From Pagrus major (lineage: Eukaryota; Chordata; Actinopteri; Spariformes; Sparidae), in assembly GCF_040436345.1 (NCBI RefSeq), contig NC_133216.1:14278110-14342109 (forward strand): 64,000 nucleotides of DNA. Reading direction: 5' to 3'. Within the stretch, counting starts at the first letter, position 1, and each line of letters starts with the position of its first letter. Below, piece after piece: positions 26,432-37,324 of this stretch. Made by a program: the position numbers and the translations under genes. The notes beneath the pieces were generated by a model. The model made no database searches and was not told the origin of the DNA. It was given only the letters and a program-made list of their open reading frames with translations.

Positions 26432-29400
26432 TGTGTGCGTGCGTGTGTGTGCTGCTGCTGCACTCTTTACCTGAGACAAAGTCAAACTGAAGTTAACCTG
26501 GATCCATCTGCATTGTCAACCTTTTATCTTTTCTTCAATATATGCTTTTTATCTCTCTGCTGTTTTGTGTTGTAAACGACAAAATGAAAGCAGGTTTTAA
26601 TCGGACAGTTTTGTGGTTTCAGATCTGAACTACTGTGGCACCCATCAGCCCTGTAAGAACGGCGGGACCTGCACCAACACAGAGCCAAACGAGTACCAGT
26701 GTGAGTGCCAGGAAGGTTTCAGAGGAAGAAACTGTGACATTGGTGAGCATTGAGCCACTGAAAAGAAACAATGAAAGATAACACAGGAAGCCGCAGTTAA
26801 TGTGAAATTGTCGTCTGTTTTTTTTTCTCCTCTCTCATGCCTCCACCTCCTCCATCGCTCTCCTTTAATCAGTGGAACATGCATGTTTGTCATCCCCGTG
26901 TGTGAATGGCGCCACCTGTGTGGAAGACCCAACAGGCTTCAGCTGCATCTGTACTGACAGCTGGACCGGACACACCTGCGCTGATGGTGATTTTCAAACC
27001 ACACACACAAACACACACACCGCTCACGGAAACACACAGCTCTGAGCTGAGGGGCTGGACAGTGTGAGATTGCGTGTGATTGGTTGTTATTGGATCAAAG
27101 CCAGTGAGTGACTCTAATCAATCCAGCAGAGGAAGCTAAATTAGTCTGAACACAAACAGTATCAGCAGCAATCAGCGGTCGGCCTCGCCCTCCGTCTGGC
27201 TTTGTGTGTGTCGGCTGTGTGTGTATGCATTTCCACACTCATACTGACATTGCCAAAAAAGGTGAGGTGGAGCATCTTTAATCAACTCTATTGATTTAAT
27301 ATAGACTGAGATTAATCTGTGAGCTAAGGGCGTTTTTTTATTGATTCAAAATTTTTAAAACTTAATTGTCCATTAATGTAGGTATAATGGAAATGTGTCT
27401 TTCACTGGTGTAAGGCTCATATAAAGTTACATAAAGCACATATAAGACCATCAAATGCACATAAAAAGACAACACAATACATGTAGTAAATAATATGCTG
27501 TTTACTAACAGGAGTACAAGTTAAAAGTAAAAAAAACGCACCAGCTGCAGGTCATCGGAAAGTCGCGCCGGCTGCTACCGATAAGAAAATAGCGTTTTAA
27601 TCTCCTGGGCCTTATTCAGTCTTACATCTAGATGCATCCAGACTTTGTTGAGATCCAGATGAGATGGATTAGAAATGCAAGCAGAGTGTGATACAAGCAC
27701 CTCTTAAAGCACGGGGGGACACCCTTGTGATGAAAGGGGAATGGTTGTTATGTACATTTTAAGCTGTTGAGCGAAATAAGGAAAACACAAAGCCTCAAAT
27801 TTCTCCTGGTGTAACGAAAAACTGAAGACAGTGCTACTAACATCTGAAAACAATGAAACACAAAAGTAGACATACTATCAGCAGACTTTAATCTCATATG
27901 TGAGGATTTGTGCAACATCCGGTGCACTTATGATGTGTGTGTGCATGGGAAAAAAATCAAAAGTTGTTTTGGGCCAAATGAATGTAATGTTATGAGACTG
28001 TTTGCTCTGTGAGGAAACTGAAAGCGCTGTTAAATGTTAAAACAATACACACTAAACTTTAGAGCAGGACTGACATGTTGTTGTTGGCTTTAAGCATCAT
28101 CAGTTGTGGTGGTATTAGTTTGCTCAACAGTAGACAGATGCTTTTCCTAAAAAATATGCAACGCTAGACTGTTTAACGTTATTACAGTTTCTATGTATGT
28201 AATCTATGTCATGTCTAATCTCTTAAACCTGCATTAATCCACATGAGGAACTCTGAGCATTTGATATTTATTTTAAAATGGACAGTAAGATTTTTTTTGT
28301 CTGCATCACAGCAAACTAACTGGCAAATATTCCTCAGTTTTACCTTCAGATCATATCAGTCAGTCTGTATTCACATGCCCTTTAGGCACTGTCAGCCATC
28401 TGCAGTAATTTGATTTATTAACTGGCATGTAAACAAAAAAAACGGTTTCTGTAATCAGCGTAAAATATCTGAGAAACCTGGTTATCACAGCCAGATTTCT
28501 GCTGGAGAAACCTGGTCTCTGTCCATAGTAGACAGGGTTTTATAAGAGTGCATGTGCATGAAGAGAAAATAATGAAAACAGTGTGGAGGGATGAAAGAAA
28601 CATTTTTTTTACATGGTGCTTTCATGTTTGAAGATAGTTTAATTCAAGCTCACAAAAGCAAAGCAGCCAAAAGCAAAGATATCATGCCTTTTAATCACAA
28701 GTATGAATCAAGCTCAGGAATGCTGCAAAACACATTTCAAGTAGCGGGGACAAAAGAAAAAAAAGGAAAAGAAAAAGGACACCAGCTGCATGCAGTGGCA
28801 CACTCCTAGAAAGACGTGTTGCTTGTTCCTCCGTGAAACAGTTCCTGGTTAAGATCAAAATTATTTAATTATGTGACATTTAAAGTGTAACTACTACCTC
28901 TGTAATAAAAACACACAGGAAACTATTAACTATTCAACCATTTAAGGGCACAAAGAGGCCAGCTAATTTTGTAGGGCAGCAGATATGACACTTCATCATG
29001 TTTTCTCCACCTAACAGGGCACTTTATCATGTTGTTTTTTTGCACGTTGAGCCACTGAAGAGGGCACTTTATCATTTTCTATCTACCATAGGGGAATTCA
29101 AGAGGGCACTCTTGCTGCTTTTTTCCAAACATTGCTGCACCAGGGTAGGCCACAAGTCCAAATAAAGCTGGGCTCTGGATACAGGAGTTTTACAGCGATT
29201 TATTTCAGATGATTTTGCATGTTTCTGTAAAACCCCAGATAAATTCAAACTGGATGTCTCTTAATGTTGCAACTTCATGTTTGTGTCAGTTCAATATTTC
29301 TATCTCTCTCGTCACAACGCTGTGCTTATGCTCTAGTTAGGTTTAGGCAGAAAAACCACTTGGTTAAGGTTAGAAAAGCATCATCTTGGCTTAAAATGCC

Positions 29401-32400
29401 CATTTTTGGTCACTATGATCATGGATGGAGATGGTCCGACTTCCAGTAAAAAATAGCCAGTTTTGATTGCCAGAAAAACCACTGGAAATGTCCGCAGGTC
29501 TCCTTAAACACCAACTTGCAACGTGACAAAAACTGATGGAAATATCCCTGGGTTAGGGTGACTCAAAGCGTGGTCGGCCATTCCTGACACTCTGACACGA
29601 CATTTAGATTTCAGAGAAGAATATCTGTAAAGTGTAGTAAAGTTAGAGCTCGGTTTACATCTGCTTCAACACCTTAATAGTTGACTATTCCTAAAATGCA
29701 GGCCCATTTTTAGGCACATGCAGTTGGAACATTGTTTATTGACTTTATTTTCTTTGTCTGAATCTTGTTCCTTGGTACACGCTGTGTTACATCAGCTTAC
29801 AGAAGCCCTCACACCTCATATGATCTCCCACTGAAGCGTGGATAAAGGTCAAACGTGTTTTGGTCTGCGAAGTAACAACTGAGCTGTCAGAACAGTCTCG
29901 ATCATGTGCTCTGTATTTGTGTGTGAGCCGTATGTATACTCAGGTTGTGTGATTGTGTGAGTGGCCACAGGTGAGATTGGATCGTACAGGTTATGGTCTG
30001 TCAGAGCTGCGTGTGTAAACAAGCCGCGTTCCACATCCTCTGATTTCACCTCGATCAGGATAAGCTACGCTGCAGGTCGCCCACTGGCATGTAAACACTT
30101 CAACAAGAAGACAGTAAGAGGGAAGGGACAAACAGAGGAATAAAGAACAGTTTATTTTTGCTCTTGTTGTTTGTTGTCAGAGAGGCGGTCTATCTCGGTC
30201 TCTGTATGTGTTGTGGAGATTCTCTCTGGGGGTTACACAGCGAGAGGATTGTCAGGCTCGCAGGGAATGACGACCATAACCACAACACAGCTCTGCTTTC
30301 AGACTAGATTTATATATATAACCAATATTAATTAAAGGCTTCTTTGTTTGTTTGGGAGAAGTGCTGCTAGCTTGGCTTGGGTTATTACTGCTCAGAGTCG
30401 GGGTCAGGAGGATGGAAAGTGGTTGTTCTGCAGGGTGAAAAAAGGTTATGAGAGAGACAGAGCGTGAGATGTATGGGAAAAGTCTTGATGGCACTACTGC
30501 ACAAATATGACAAGTGTAATAGGATGATATGCGTGGTCAATCCTTAAAACGAGAGCTTCTCTCCTCACATTCCCTCAGTTCTTCGTATCGGTTTTTAATT
30601 TCTCTTCAGAGGAGCGAAACCAGGCGTGGCAGCTTCATTTTTCTATTTCTATTTTACCCCGTCTCTCCATTCTTTCCCCCCGTCATCCTCTATTTAAATT
30701 CACTTGTTCCTGCCTCCTCTCTGGGAAAAGGTTGGTGGTGTCAGCCATCATGTACGTGCAGCAGATTATTATATTTATCACTGTTTGCACAGAAACCAGA
30801 GGAGCAGAAAGAGAATGAAAACACAGGCTGCCAAAGCATCCGCATACCAATGGTGGCGTGGTGGCATCACACAGACACAGTGACACACACACAACATATC
30901 TTTGATATGCACACACACACTCCCATTACACAGACCAGTAGTTCATGTACAATATGTTCTCATTCTCTTCTCAGCGGTGAGGCAGTGTGATCGGAGCCCT
31001 TGCGGACGTGGAGCGACGTGTCAGGAGGCTCCTGGAGGTTACCGCTGCCTCTGCCCACCTGGATGGACCGGCAGAACCTGCCAGCTGGGTCAGTGGGTCA
31101 CGATTAAACATGTATTATATACAGTATATACCTGTAGATGGTCACTGTCTCTGAATAACCCAATACAGTGATTCCCAACCCGAGGCATTTCTACTCAGAG
31201 GTTTCTGCTGTAGCTAGCACGTATGTGAAGAGTTTGCAGAGTAGTTCAACTAATTTGGAAAAAAGTCATTAATGAATTGATTAAAAATTACATCCCCAAG
31301 TCAGTTATAACAATTAATTTAAGTGTTATTGCAATTAGCGTGCATAAAAACTAGTTAGCAAGGAAGCAGAGGAGATGGAACAGTTAGATGAAAGCGATGG
31401 ATAAACTGTTGAAACATGTCATTAAAAGTAAATAGTTGGAACATCCAGCTTTTACGCCTTCATGTGTATGCAGTACGAATGCAAACGTGACCAGTCCAAA
31501 CTACACATTGATAGTTTAATTGTTAAAAAGATATAAACCCACTTTTATATGATTAATAGCTAAATAACACCCAGTGTGACATTAAATCAAATGAACACAT
31601 TTTTGGCAATAAATGGTGGTGTTGATGACGGGTACATGAGTTCATCGGACTGGGTAGAGTAAGAAAGAATAAATTTAAATGAATTACTAAAAGATAAGTG
31701 CTTGTAGCTGCCAGTAGCTCACTGATTGGTTCAACCACTGTGTGTTCGGCCACAAGTGCACAGCTTGAGGTTCTCGAGATCAAATGATCACAAGGTGAAT
31801 ATTGTGATATACCACTCATATATTGATATTGGAAGTATATCCTTACCAAGCCATAAATAAAAGTAATGTGAACAAAGGAAGAAACTTAAAAGTAAAACAG
31901 AGATGCAAATTGTGTTTGTAAAGATGGAGGACCAAGACAATTATTGTGATTATTTTCTTAATTAAAAAATTGCTAAGTGAGAGCAAGACTAAACAAAAAG
32001 GACAGGACGAGTGCTCTCTAAGTGTTTGAGGTGCAGACACAAGGACCATTAAGGCCGTAAGACGTGCAGTTTAATTAAATCCAACACTTCACCAGACGAG
32101 CTGCCTTCATCGGGTTTCATTCGGGGGTGAAAATGTACGGTGTGTGGGACACCAGGTTTTACAAGCTTTGTAGCAAAGATTTCATTATGAGCACAGAAGA
32201 CGGCAGATTCAACTTATACAAGGTTAACAGACACGTGACATGCTGTACATGGATGCCAGAACTATGTCCGTACTATAATGCTTCAGAAGTTTAACATACT
32301 GGTGTTTGTTAATGGTGATAATGTTTCAGTCGTTGACTTAGCTTTCTATTATTATCTATAAAAAAAATAGATATTTATCATGTTCAAAGGGATCTTTCAC

Positions 32401-35400
32401 AGGATTTAAATCACTGATCTTCTAATCAGCTACATCAATCTCAGCTTTGATACACAGCTGGTTTCACAACCTGTGTGTTCAGTGGAATATGTGTGATTAC
32501 GTTTTCCATTTGAAGTGAAATATGCATTTAAAGCACAAATTAAAGAGGCAGAAATAGCTGCCGGCATGTTAATTCTCCTATAAACCCATCCTGACTGTGA
32601 ATCAGTATTCACTAAATGCACTGTCACGTCTCTGTGGGCTGCACTCGCTCATATTGACGAGTATACTCCCAGAGGGTTGTTGTGTTAGATGGTACAGCAG
32701 AGGGAATATTGTATAGCATCACGTCACACACACACACACACACATGGTGGACATACTGTATAAGGCTTGGGGGGGTTATGAAGTAAAAACTGAGACATAT
32801 TTCAGGATGACAGCCTCTCCTGCTCCTCTGTGTTGCAGTGATATGTCACTCTGACACTTGATAATCCCCCGTAGTTCCACATCACAGGTCACTGGCTCAC
32901 AGTATAACACACACACACACACACACACCCAATGTTCAAACACAAGTGATAAAACTCTTTACGGCCTGAGCCGAGAGGCAGAGCATCAGTAGTGCCTCAA
33001 ATGGTGAAAGGCAATTATACTTTCTATCAGTTTCACTCTTTTATTAGCGACTTCTGTCCCCACATTTTCTCCCAGGCTTTTCCCTTAGATAACACACACA
33101 CACACACACACACATACACACACACACATACACTTCACCGGCGTTAAATCCTAATAGGCCTCTCACTGACTGTAACAGGTTTAGATTACCTATAACTGAC
33201 TGACTACTTCCCCTTTATTCATTCAGCATTTCTTTCTAATCCTCCTCTTCTGCTATCAGAGCCAAGCCCTCGGGGGTTCCTGGCGTTTACACTCCCAGTG
33301 AGGCGGAGGCTGGGAAGAGGCACACATAAACTTAACAGAAGCAGTGAGGGGAGCTGCGCATAAACAGAGATGCTGCGAGGCATTATTTTGGATGCGATGT
33401 GCATTTGTAAACATAATATTTGACAAGCACTCCCAAGTGTTGGTGTGCGTCCTGCCAGCGTCTCCACTTTTACTTTCATCTTAACTTTGGAGGCTAAACA
33501 TCGTCGGACATGCAGGATTAGATTCTGTATCCATGAGATGTTTTTACTTATTTCAGTGAGAAGCAACACAACAAGATTACACTGATATCTCTGGTTTATT
33601 AGCTGCAACCAGCAGCTCTATGGTTTGCATTGTTGGTCGGCCCACAAATATTTCCCCACCCTTTCACGGCCACAGTTTTCGCCCTAGGAGGCTAAGGTTT
33701 GGCATGGAGGTCGAGTGTGTGTGAGAAAGTGTGTGTTTGTTTTCATGCCAATTGGCTAAAAGTGTCCGTGGTAATGGGAGGGGTCTATCGCAAAAAGGCT
33801 CATAACAGCCCTGTCCATATTGGAAAAGGCAGCGCCAGCATTGTCTGTTGTGTTGTTGTTGTCTTCACTGTTGCACAGTAAATACTGTGCAGTCCACGTA
33901 CTCATGGTTTCATACCAAGATTTCAGACATAGTAGAAAACCTCACATACTGTTTTAGCGTACAAAATAGCATGTTGGTATGGGTAGCTGAGTTTTGGTTA
34001 ACACTAGTAAAAATGCTAAGATCATGTCAATCAAGACAGTGTAAAACTTTCTATCTATGAGGCTGAAATTACTCATGGAGGTGAAGTGTTTGAGAGGTTG
34101 TGTGCTTGAGAATGCACGAACACCTGGATGCTGTGCGTACCTGGTCGCAGCTTTTACAAATTTGCGCTTGTAAATATATCTTTGAATTCGATCTTGTGTG
34201 TCCTTTCAGTTCACAACTTGTTAGTTTATTTCCTGTATAATAAGTGCTAAAACAGCAGCCTTTTAAACAGCTGTTTCTGCAATCTGCACAAAAGAATAAA
34301 ACCTGCAACTGCTATGTGTTACGGAGGAAGACCACTTATGGACATATTGTTGCATGTTTATGTAAAAATTAGAGGAAGTGGGAACAAGATTGTTGTTGTC
34401 CTGGTTTAGATCTATCAGGGACCGCAGAGATGAAATGTGGTTCATCACATCAGTATTTCTGGAAACATTCCTTCTTCTTCTTTCTCCCTTCAGACACCAA
34501 CGAGTGTGAAATGAGTATCTGCGTCCACGCCCGCTCTTGTCGCAACCTGATCGGAGGATACCTGTGTGACTGCCTTCCTGGGTGGACAGGGCCTAACTGT
34601 GACATCAGTGAGTATAAAAGGAAAAGGAATAAAAGATAAAAGAGTCCTGTGGCGGCAGGCAGTGAAACATGAAGAGCCTCAGTGCAGACCAGAGTCCCTG
34701 CAGGCAGGAGATCATTTTACTTCCACTCCAGTTACATCAATCATCTGTCACCCTGCATCACTAAAATACACAATAATTAAAGACTAACTTTTGTTTTTGA
34801 GTATTGTCTCTCTCTTTTCACTGTGTATATTGATGTTTATGGCACCATATTGCATAATTATCTGTGTGTGAAAGATTAATAAGTGTTTCCGGTCTCTCTT
34901 AGGGAACAGCAGCTGTCAGGGTTTGTGTCTGAACGGCGGACATTGTGAGGTAAGAGTCCTGGCAGTGCTGCCCTTTTCTGTCCGTCTAATTTGCCTGTTG
35001 TTGCAGTCACAACACGAATCCACTTCATTGTCTTCCTCCCACTCTCTCTCAGACTGGTGACATTATCGCCTCCTTTGTCATTCCTTTATTTGTTCCTTAA
35101 ATTAAGATTTCTCACAAAAACTCTAGAAACTACATTTTAAAGTGAATCCATGGGAATCATTTTAATTGTGTTAACGCCCAAGGCATTTCAGGCCTTCTTC
35201 TGGGGACAATACCCTCTTTTTGACATTTTGCCTCGAGTTGTGAGCAGTATTTATTCTCAAGGGGGCAAAAATGTTTCATTGCCTGAGGCAGATCCATAAC
35301 AGGCCTCCTCTCTCTCTCTTTAGTGCCCCTTTTTCCTGATGCTCCATCTGTGTCACATACATTTAAATAACATACAATATATGCTGTCCCGCATAGGACC

Positions 35401-37324
35401 AGGTGTCAGGGTCCAGATGCTTGTGTCCACCTGGCTTCTCGGGGAAATATTGCCAAAATGCTCCGAGTCCTTGTGACAGCGCCCCTTGTCTGCATGGAGG
35501 ACAGTGTGTGGAGAAAGATGGAAAGACTGTCACCTGTAACTGTCCCGCGGGATATTCAGGAATCTTCTGTGAGGTTAGAAAACCTTCATAGAAGTTAGCT
35601 CAAGGCTAGCTTAAAGTTAGATTAATACAGCGCTGTAAAAATGTACCTAAATGTTATGTCATGCTTGAGTAAGGATAGCGTGTTAAAATATTACTTTGGT
35701 AAAAGTGAAAGTCATCCATACGAACATGTACTTAATTATCAAAATTATTTATGTGGCAATAAATGTACACAAAAAGAATAAAAAGCACAAATTAAAGTAA
35801 ACATATGCACATATTTACATGTACATGACTGTATACTATGGGTCGACCGATTATCATCCTGACCAATTATCGGATACGATTATCTGAAGGTTTTTTTTCA
35901 TCCAATTGCCAATAAAGTAAATAAATTTAAATATGTGCTATTTTGGCTCTGATGCAGCGTGTAATCTGCAAAGTAACTCATAACTGAAGTTACCAAATAA
36001 ATGTAGAGACATGAAACATTTCAGTATTTCCCTTCAAATGTAGGTGGAGGTATAAATTAGCAAAAAATGTGAATACTCAAGTAAAGTACAAGCACCTCAA
36101 AATTGTGCTTGGGTACACTACACGAGTAAATGTACTCAGTTACATTTTATCACCGGGCTTATGGGAGGGTGCTCGACACTTTCCTTTCATGTCGCACAGT
36201 GGAGAATATTTTTATAATGTGATCATGTTAAGTCAGGTTGAGTGGGTGGTCACTTTAGCTGTTGGAGGATGATGTCTGGTTGCCATGGAGATTACTGAAG
36301 CCATTAACTGAAGCATAAATTGAAAACATCATGTGGCCCTCCAAGACACAACTCATCAAGTGTCGAGCGCCCTATCATAAATCAGGCTTATAATAAAAGA
36401 AAATGATGAATTTGAATAGAGGAGCAATGTAACTAAATAAGATGTCATCTTATTTATCAATTCAATCAAATATAATTAGAAAAATTATGAAAAATAAACA
36501 AATTTCAATCATAGAAAAATAAACATACTGATAGAAAATGAAGGGAAAGATATATAACATTTCATGTTGAAAAGCTTGTGAAATGACTAGAAGAAAGATT
36601 TTCAAGCCGATCTTTATTGTTTCTTCTTTCCATTATTTCAGATCACTTTGGATCTGTGCAATCCCAACCCCTGCCAGCAGGGGGCACCCTGTCACAGCAC
36701 AGAGGGCAGATACATGTGTGCCTGCCCTGAGGGTTACTATGGTAACGAGTGCATGAGCCTCAAAAATCCCTGCATTGGTCAGCACTGTCCAGGTAATCAT
36801 AATATGTGTGTGTGTTTCTTAAAAAGCGCAAAATCTCTATGAAGTTTTGTCGAACCCTCTCTGTCTCCGCCTCCATGTCTGCAGGCGCCATGTCTGACAC
36901 GACACACAGCGGTGTCAGCTTCTACATCATCCTGGTGGGCGTCTTAGCTTTAGTGATGGTCTGTGGCTGCGCCGCCTGCGCCTTCATCCTCTCCCACCTC
37001 CATCGAAAGCGGAAAAAGCAGCAGGCCGTCCCACAGGAAGAAGGCATCAACAACCAGAGGGAGTTTGTCAACCTCATCAGAAACGTGGACCGTCCCGTGC
37101 CCCTCCTGCCCCCCGCAACCGCCCCGCTCGCTCACCCTCCAGCCCCCGCCCCCGTCTCACGTTGCTACGAGGAGATTGAACTGACCCTGCCACCCTCTCC
37201 GGCACCTTCACACCCCTCTCCGGCTCTAAAGCCAGCTCATGCGCCCAAACTGGACATTTCAAACCGGGAGAGGGAGAAGTTGAACCGCTTCCACTACACA
37301 GACAGCCAGGAACTGGAGGCCTGA
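17560..37324 (+). CDS. Jagged/Serrate-type Notch ligand, short form with 9 EGF repeats (5' partial)
   Basis: Membrane ligand of the Notch pathway, signalling to Notch on neighbouring cells. Exons by splice sites and phase: 17560-17617, 22192-22440, 24668-24728, 24999-25129, 26623-26742, 26873-26986, 30975-31088, 34494-34607, 34903-34949, 35397-35573, 36642-36792, 36885-37324; they join without a frame break into 591 residues plus TGA. Domain order: end of MNLL/C2, DSL with the Jagged-type motif [10 protein letters not shown], nine EGF repeats, a helix at residues about 458-481 of the partial protein, stop-transfer HRKRKK, then a 110-residue tail with [12 protein letters not shown], close to the juxtamembrane tail of JAG1/JAG2. 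DSL and EGF1-6 read as Jagged, not Delta (for example GTHQPC and DTNECE). Odd: EGF10-16 and the cysteine-rich/VWC domain of JAG1/2 are missing. Signal peptide and MNLL exons were not found and should lie upstream of the window. Family is certain; which ortholog or ohnolog is inferred. Confidence 0.93.
17618..22191 (+). other. Intron of the Jagged-like gene between MNLL-end and DSL exons
   Basis: No exon seen. Contains (CA)n tracts at 18721-18757, 21270-21320 and 21446-21488, and a diverged dispersed repeat at about 19984-20170 that starts AAAGGCACATTGTGGAGTC. The rest is AT-rich. Confidence 0.75.
22192..22440 (+). CDS. Jagged-like gene, DSL-domain exon
   Basis: A polypyrimidine tract and acceptor (ccctcctccctcag) precede 249 nt that end in phase 1 at AAAGAGG|GTGAGA. 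It encodes the C2-DSL linker [16 protein letters not shown] and the whole DSL domain, with six cysteines in Jagged spacing, receptor-facing loop [10 protein letters not shown] and ending [12 protein letters not shown] is the module that contacts Notch EGF11-12. The JAG1 counterpart, as I recall, is a 255-bp exon. Confidence 0.95.
22441..24667 (+). other. Intron of the Jagged-like gene (DSL to EGF1)
   Basis: No exon seen. Holds a family A repeat (22998-23214), (CA)n at 23829-23866 and (GT)n at 24030-24058. Confidence 0.8.
22998..23214. repeat. Dispersed fish repeat, family A, partial copy
   Basis: Contains GGCCCGGCTAGC, CCAGTCTCAGTGCTAAGCTA and ends AATGCTGAACTATTCCTTTAA, matching the other copies of this family in the window. 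Confidence 0.65.
24668..24728 (+). CDS. Jagged-like gene, first part of EGF1
   Basis: This 61-nt exon has phase 1 in and phase 2 out, and a strong donor (GCAA|GTAAGT). It encodes [19 protein letters not shown], the start of the atypical first EGF of the Jagged DOS region. JAG1 has an exon of the same 61 nt at this place. Confidence 0.93.
24999..25129 (+). CDS. Jagged-like gene, end of EGF1 and EGF2 (DOS region)
   Basis: The exon is 131 nt, the same size as the JAG1 counterpart. It contains [12 protein letters not shown] followed by [15 protein letters not shown] and NWGGLLCDK, the conserved second DOS-type EGF of Jagged ligands. Phases 2 to 1 fit both neighbours. Confidence 0.95.
25130..26622 (+). 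other. Intron of the Jagged-like gene (EGF2 to EGF3)
   Basis: No exon seen. A long (GT)n microsatellite occupies 26382-26451; the rest is unremarkable. Confidence 0.8.
26623..26742 (+). CDS. Jagged-like gene, EGF3
   Basis: This 120-nt exon encodes one complete [20 protein letters not shown], then [16 protein letters not shown]. The GTHQPC wording is that of Jagged; Delta ligands have THHxPC. CKNGGTC is an O-fucose consensus (C-x4-S/T-C). Confidence 0.95.
26873..26986 (+). CDS. Jagged-like gene, EGF4
   Basis: This 114-nt symmetric (1-1) exon encodes [16 protein letters not shown] and ends [14 protein letters not shown] fits the O-glucose consensus and CVNGATC the O-fucose consensus. The intron before it is only 130 bp. 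Confidence 0.95.
26987..30974 (+). other. Intron of the Jagged-like gene (EGF4 to EGF5)
   Basis: No exon seen. It includes three imperfect copies of GGGCACTTTATCAT-like sequence (29017, 29062, 29102) and a dispersed repeat at 29325-29600. Confidence 0.78.
29325..29600. repeat. Dispersed fish repeat (GGTTTAGG / GGTTAAGGTTAG type)
   Basis: TAGGTTTAGGCAGAAAAACC followed by CTTGGTTAAGGTTAGAAAAG is a landmark of a well-known dispersed fish repeat. Limits are approximate. Confidence 0.5.
30975..31088 (+). CDS. Jagged-like gene, EGF5
   Basis: This 114-nt symmetric (1-1) exon follows an intron of about 4 kb. It encodes [15 protein letters not shown] and ends [18 protein letters not shown] keeps the O-fucose consensus, while CDRSPC does not fit the O-glucose one. 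Confidence 0.94.
31089..34493 (+). other. Intron of the Jagged-like gene (EGF5 to EGF6)
   Basis: No exon seen. Short (CA)n tracts lie near 32726-32743, 32909-32928 and 33091-33131. Confidence 0.8.
34494..34607 (+). CDS. Jagged-like gene, EGF6 (calcium-binding type)
   Basis: This 114-nt symmetric exon encodes [16 protein letters not shown] followed by [26 protein letters not shown] is a calcium-binding EGF start. CxxARSCxNLIxxYxCDCLPGW is almost identical to JAG1/JAG2 EGF6 and is one of the best family markers here. Confidence 0.95.
34903..34949 (+). CDS. Jagged-like gene, first part of EGF7
   Basis: A 47-nt micro-exon (acceptor ctctcttag, donor GAG|GTAAGA) encoding [18 protein letters not shown]1 has an exon of exactly 47 nt at this position. 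It moves the phase from 1 to 0. NSS is a possible N-glycosylation site. Confidence 0.92.
34950..35396 (+). other. Intron of the Jagged-like gene (within EGF7)
   Basis: A 447-bp intron between the 47-nt micro-exon and the EGF7/8 exon. Nothing else is visible in it. Confidence 0.8.
35397..35573 (+). CDS. Jagged-like gene, rest of EGF7 and EGF8
   Basis: This 177-nt phase 0-0 exon (JAG1 counterpart 174 nt, as I recall) encodes [18 protein letters not shown] and the full EGF8, [14 protein letters not shown] followed by [18 protein letters not shown] fits the O-glucose consensus. The donor is GAG|GTTAGA. Confidence 0.94.
35574..36641 (+). other. Intron of the Jagged-like gene (EGF8 to EGF9)
   Basis: More than half of this intron is the dispersed element at 35630-36155. 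The remainder is AT-rich with no exon. Confidence 0.8.
35630..36155 (+). mobile_element. Dispersed fish element, family B
   Basis: Shares in order TATTACTTTGGTAAAAGTGA, TTTGGCTCTGATGCAG, GTAATCTGCAAAGTAACT, AGTACxxxCACCTCAAAATT and GAGTAAATGTACT(C/T)AGTTACATT with 54935-55612. Same orientation. No protein-coding frame. Confidence 0.75.
36642..36792 (+). CDS. Jagged-like gene, EGF9 and start of a lost EGF10
   Basis: With the donor CCAG|GTAATC at 36793 the exon is 151 nt, the same as JAG1 exon 13. It encodes [19 protein letters not shown] to EGYYGNEC and then [12 protein letters not shown], the first residues of what is EGF10 in JAG1/2. A second in-frame donor (ATTG|GTCAGC at 36778) would drop QHCPG only. 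The next exon begins 92 bp later with the membrane segment, so EGF10 is left as a stub. Confidence 0.92.
36885..37324 (+). CDS. Jagged-like gene, last coding exon: transmembrane helix and cytoplasmic tail
   Basis: The acceptor tctgcag is followed by [12 protein letters not shown], then the helix [20 protein letters not shown] and the basic stop-transfer HRKRKK. The tail has [12 protein letters not shown] (37049-37084), which resembles the NNxRExxNxIRN/IKN segment just inside the membrane in JAG1/JAG2; this lies near where Mind bomb binds. Two proline-rich stretches and [17 protein letters not shown] finish the protein. Unlike JAG1 (ending EYIV) there is no PDZ-type C-terminus. TGA is at 37322-37324. 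Confidence 0.94.

Noticed and set aside
22192..31088. Reading the ligand as a Delta (dll4-like) because it has few EGF repeats and no VWC domain
   Set aside because: DSL and EGF1-6 wording, exon sizes including the 61, 131 and 47 nt exons, and the NNxRE tail motif are those of Jagged, not Delta.
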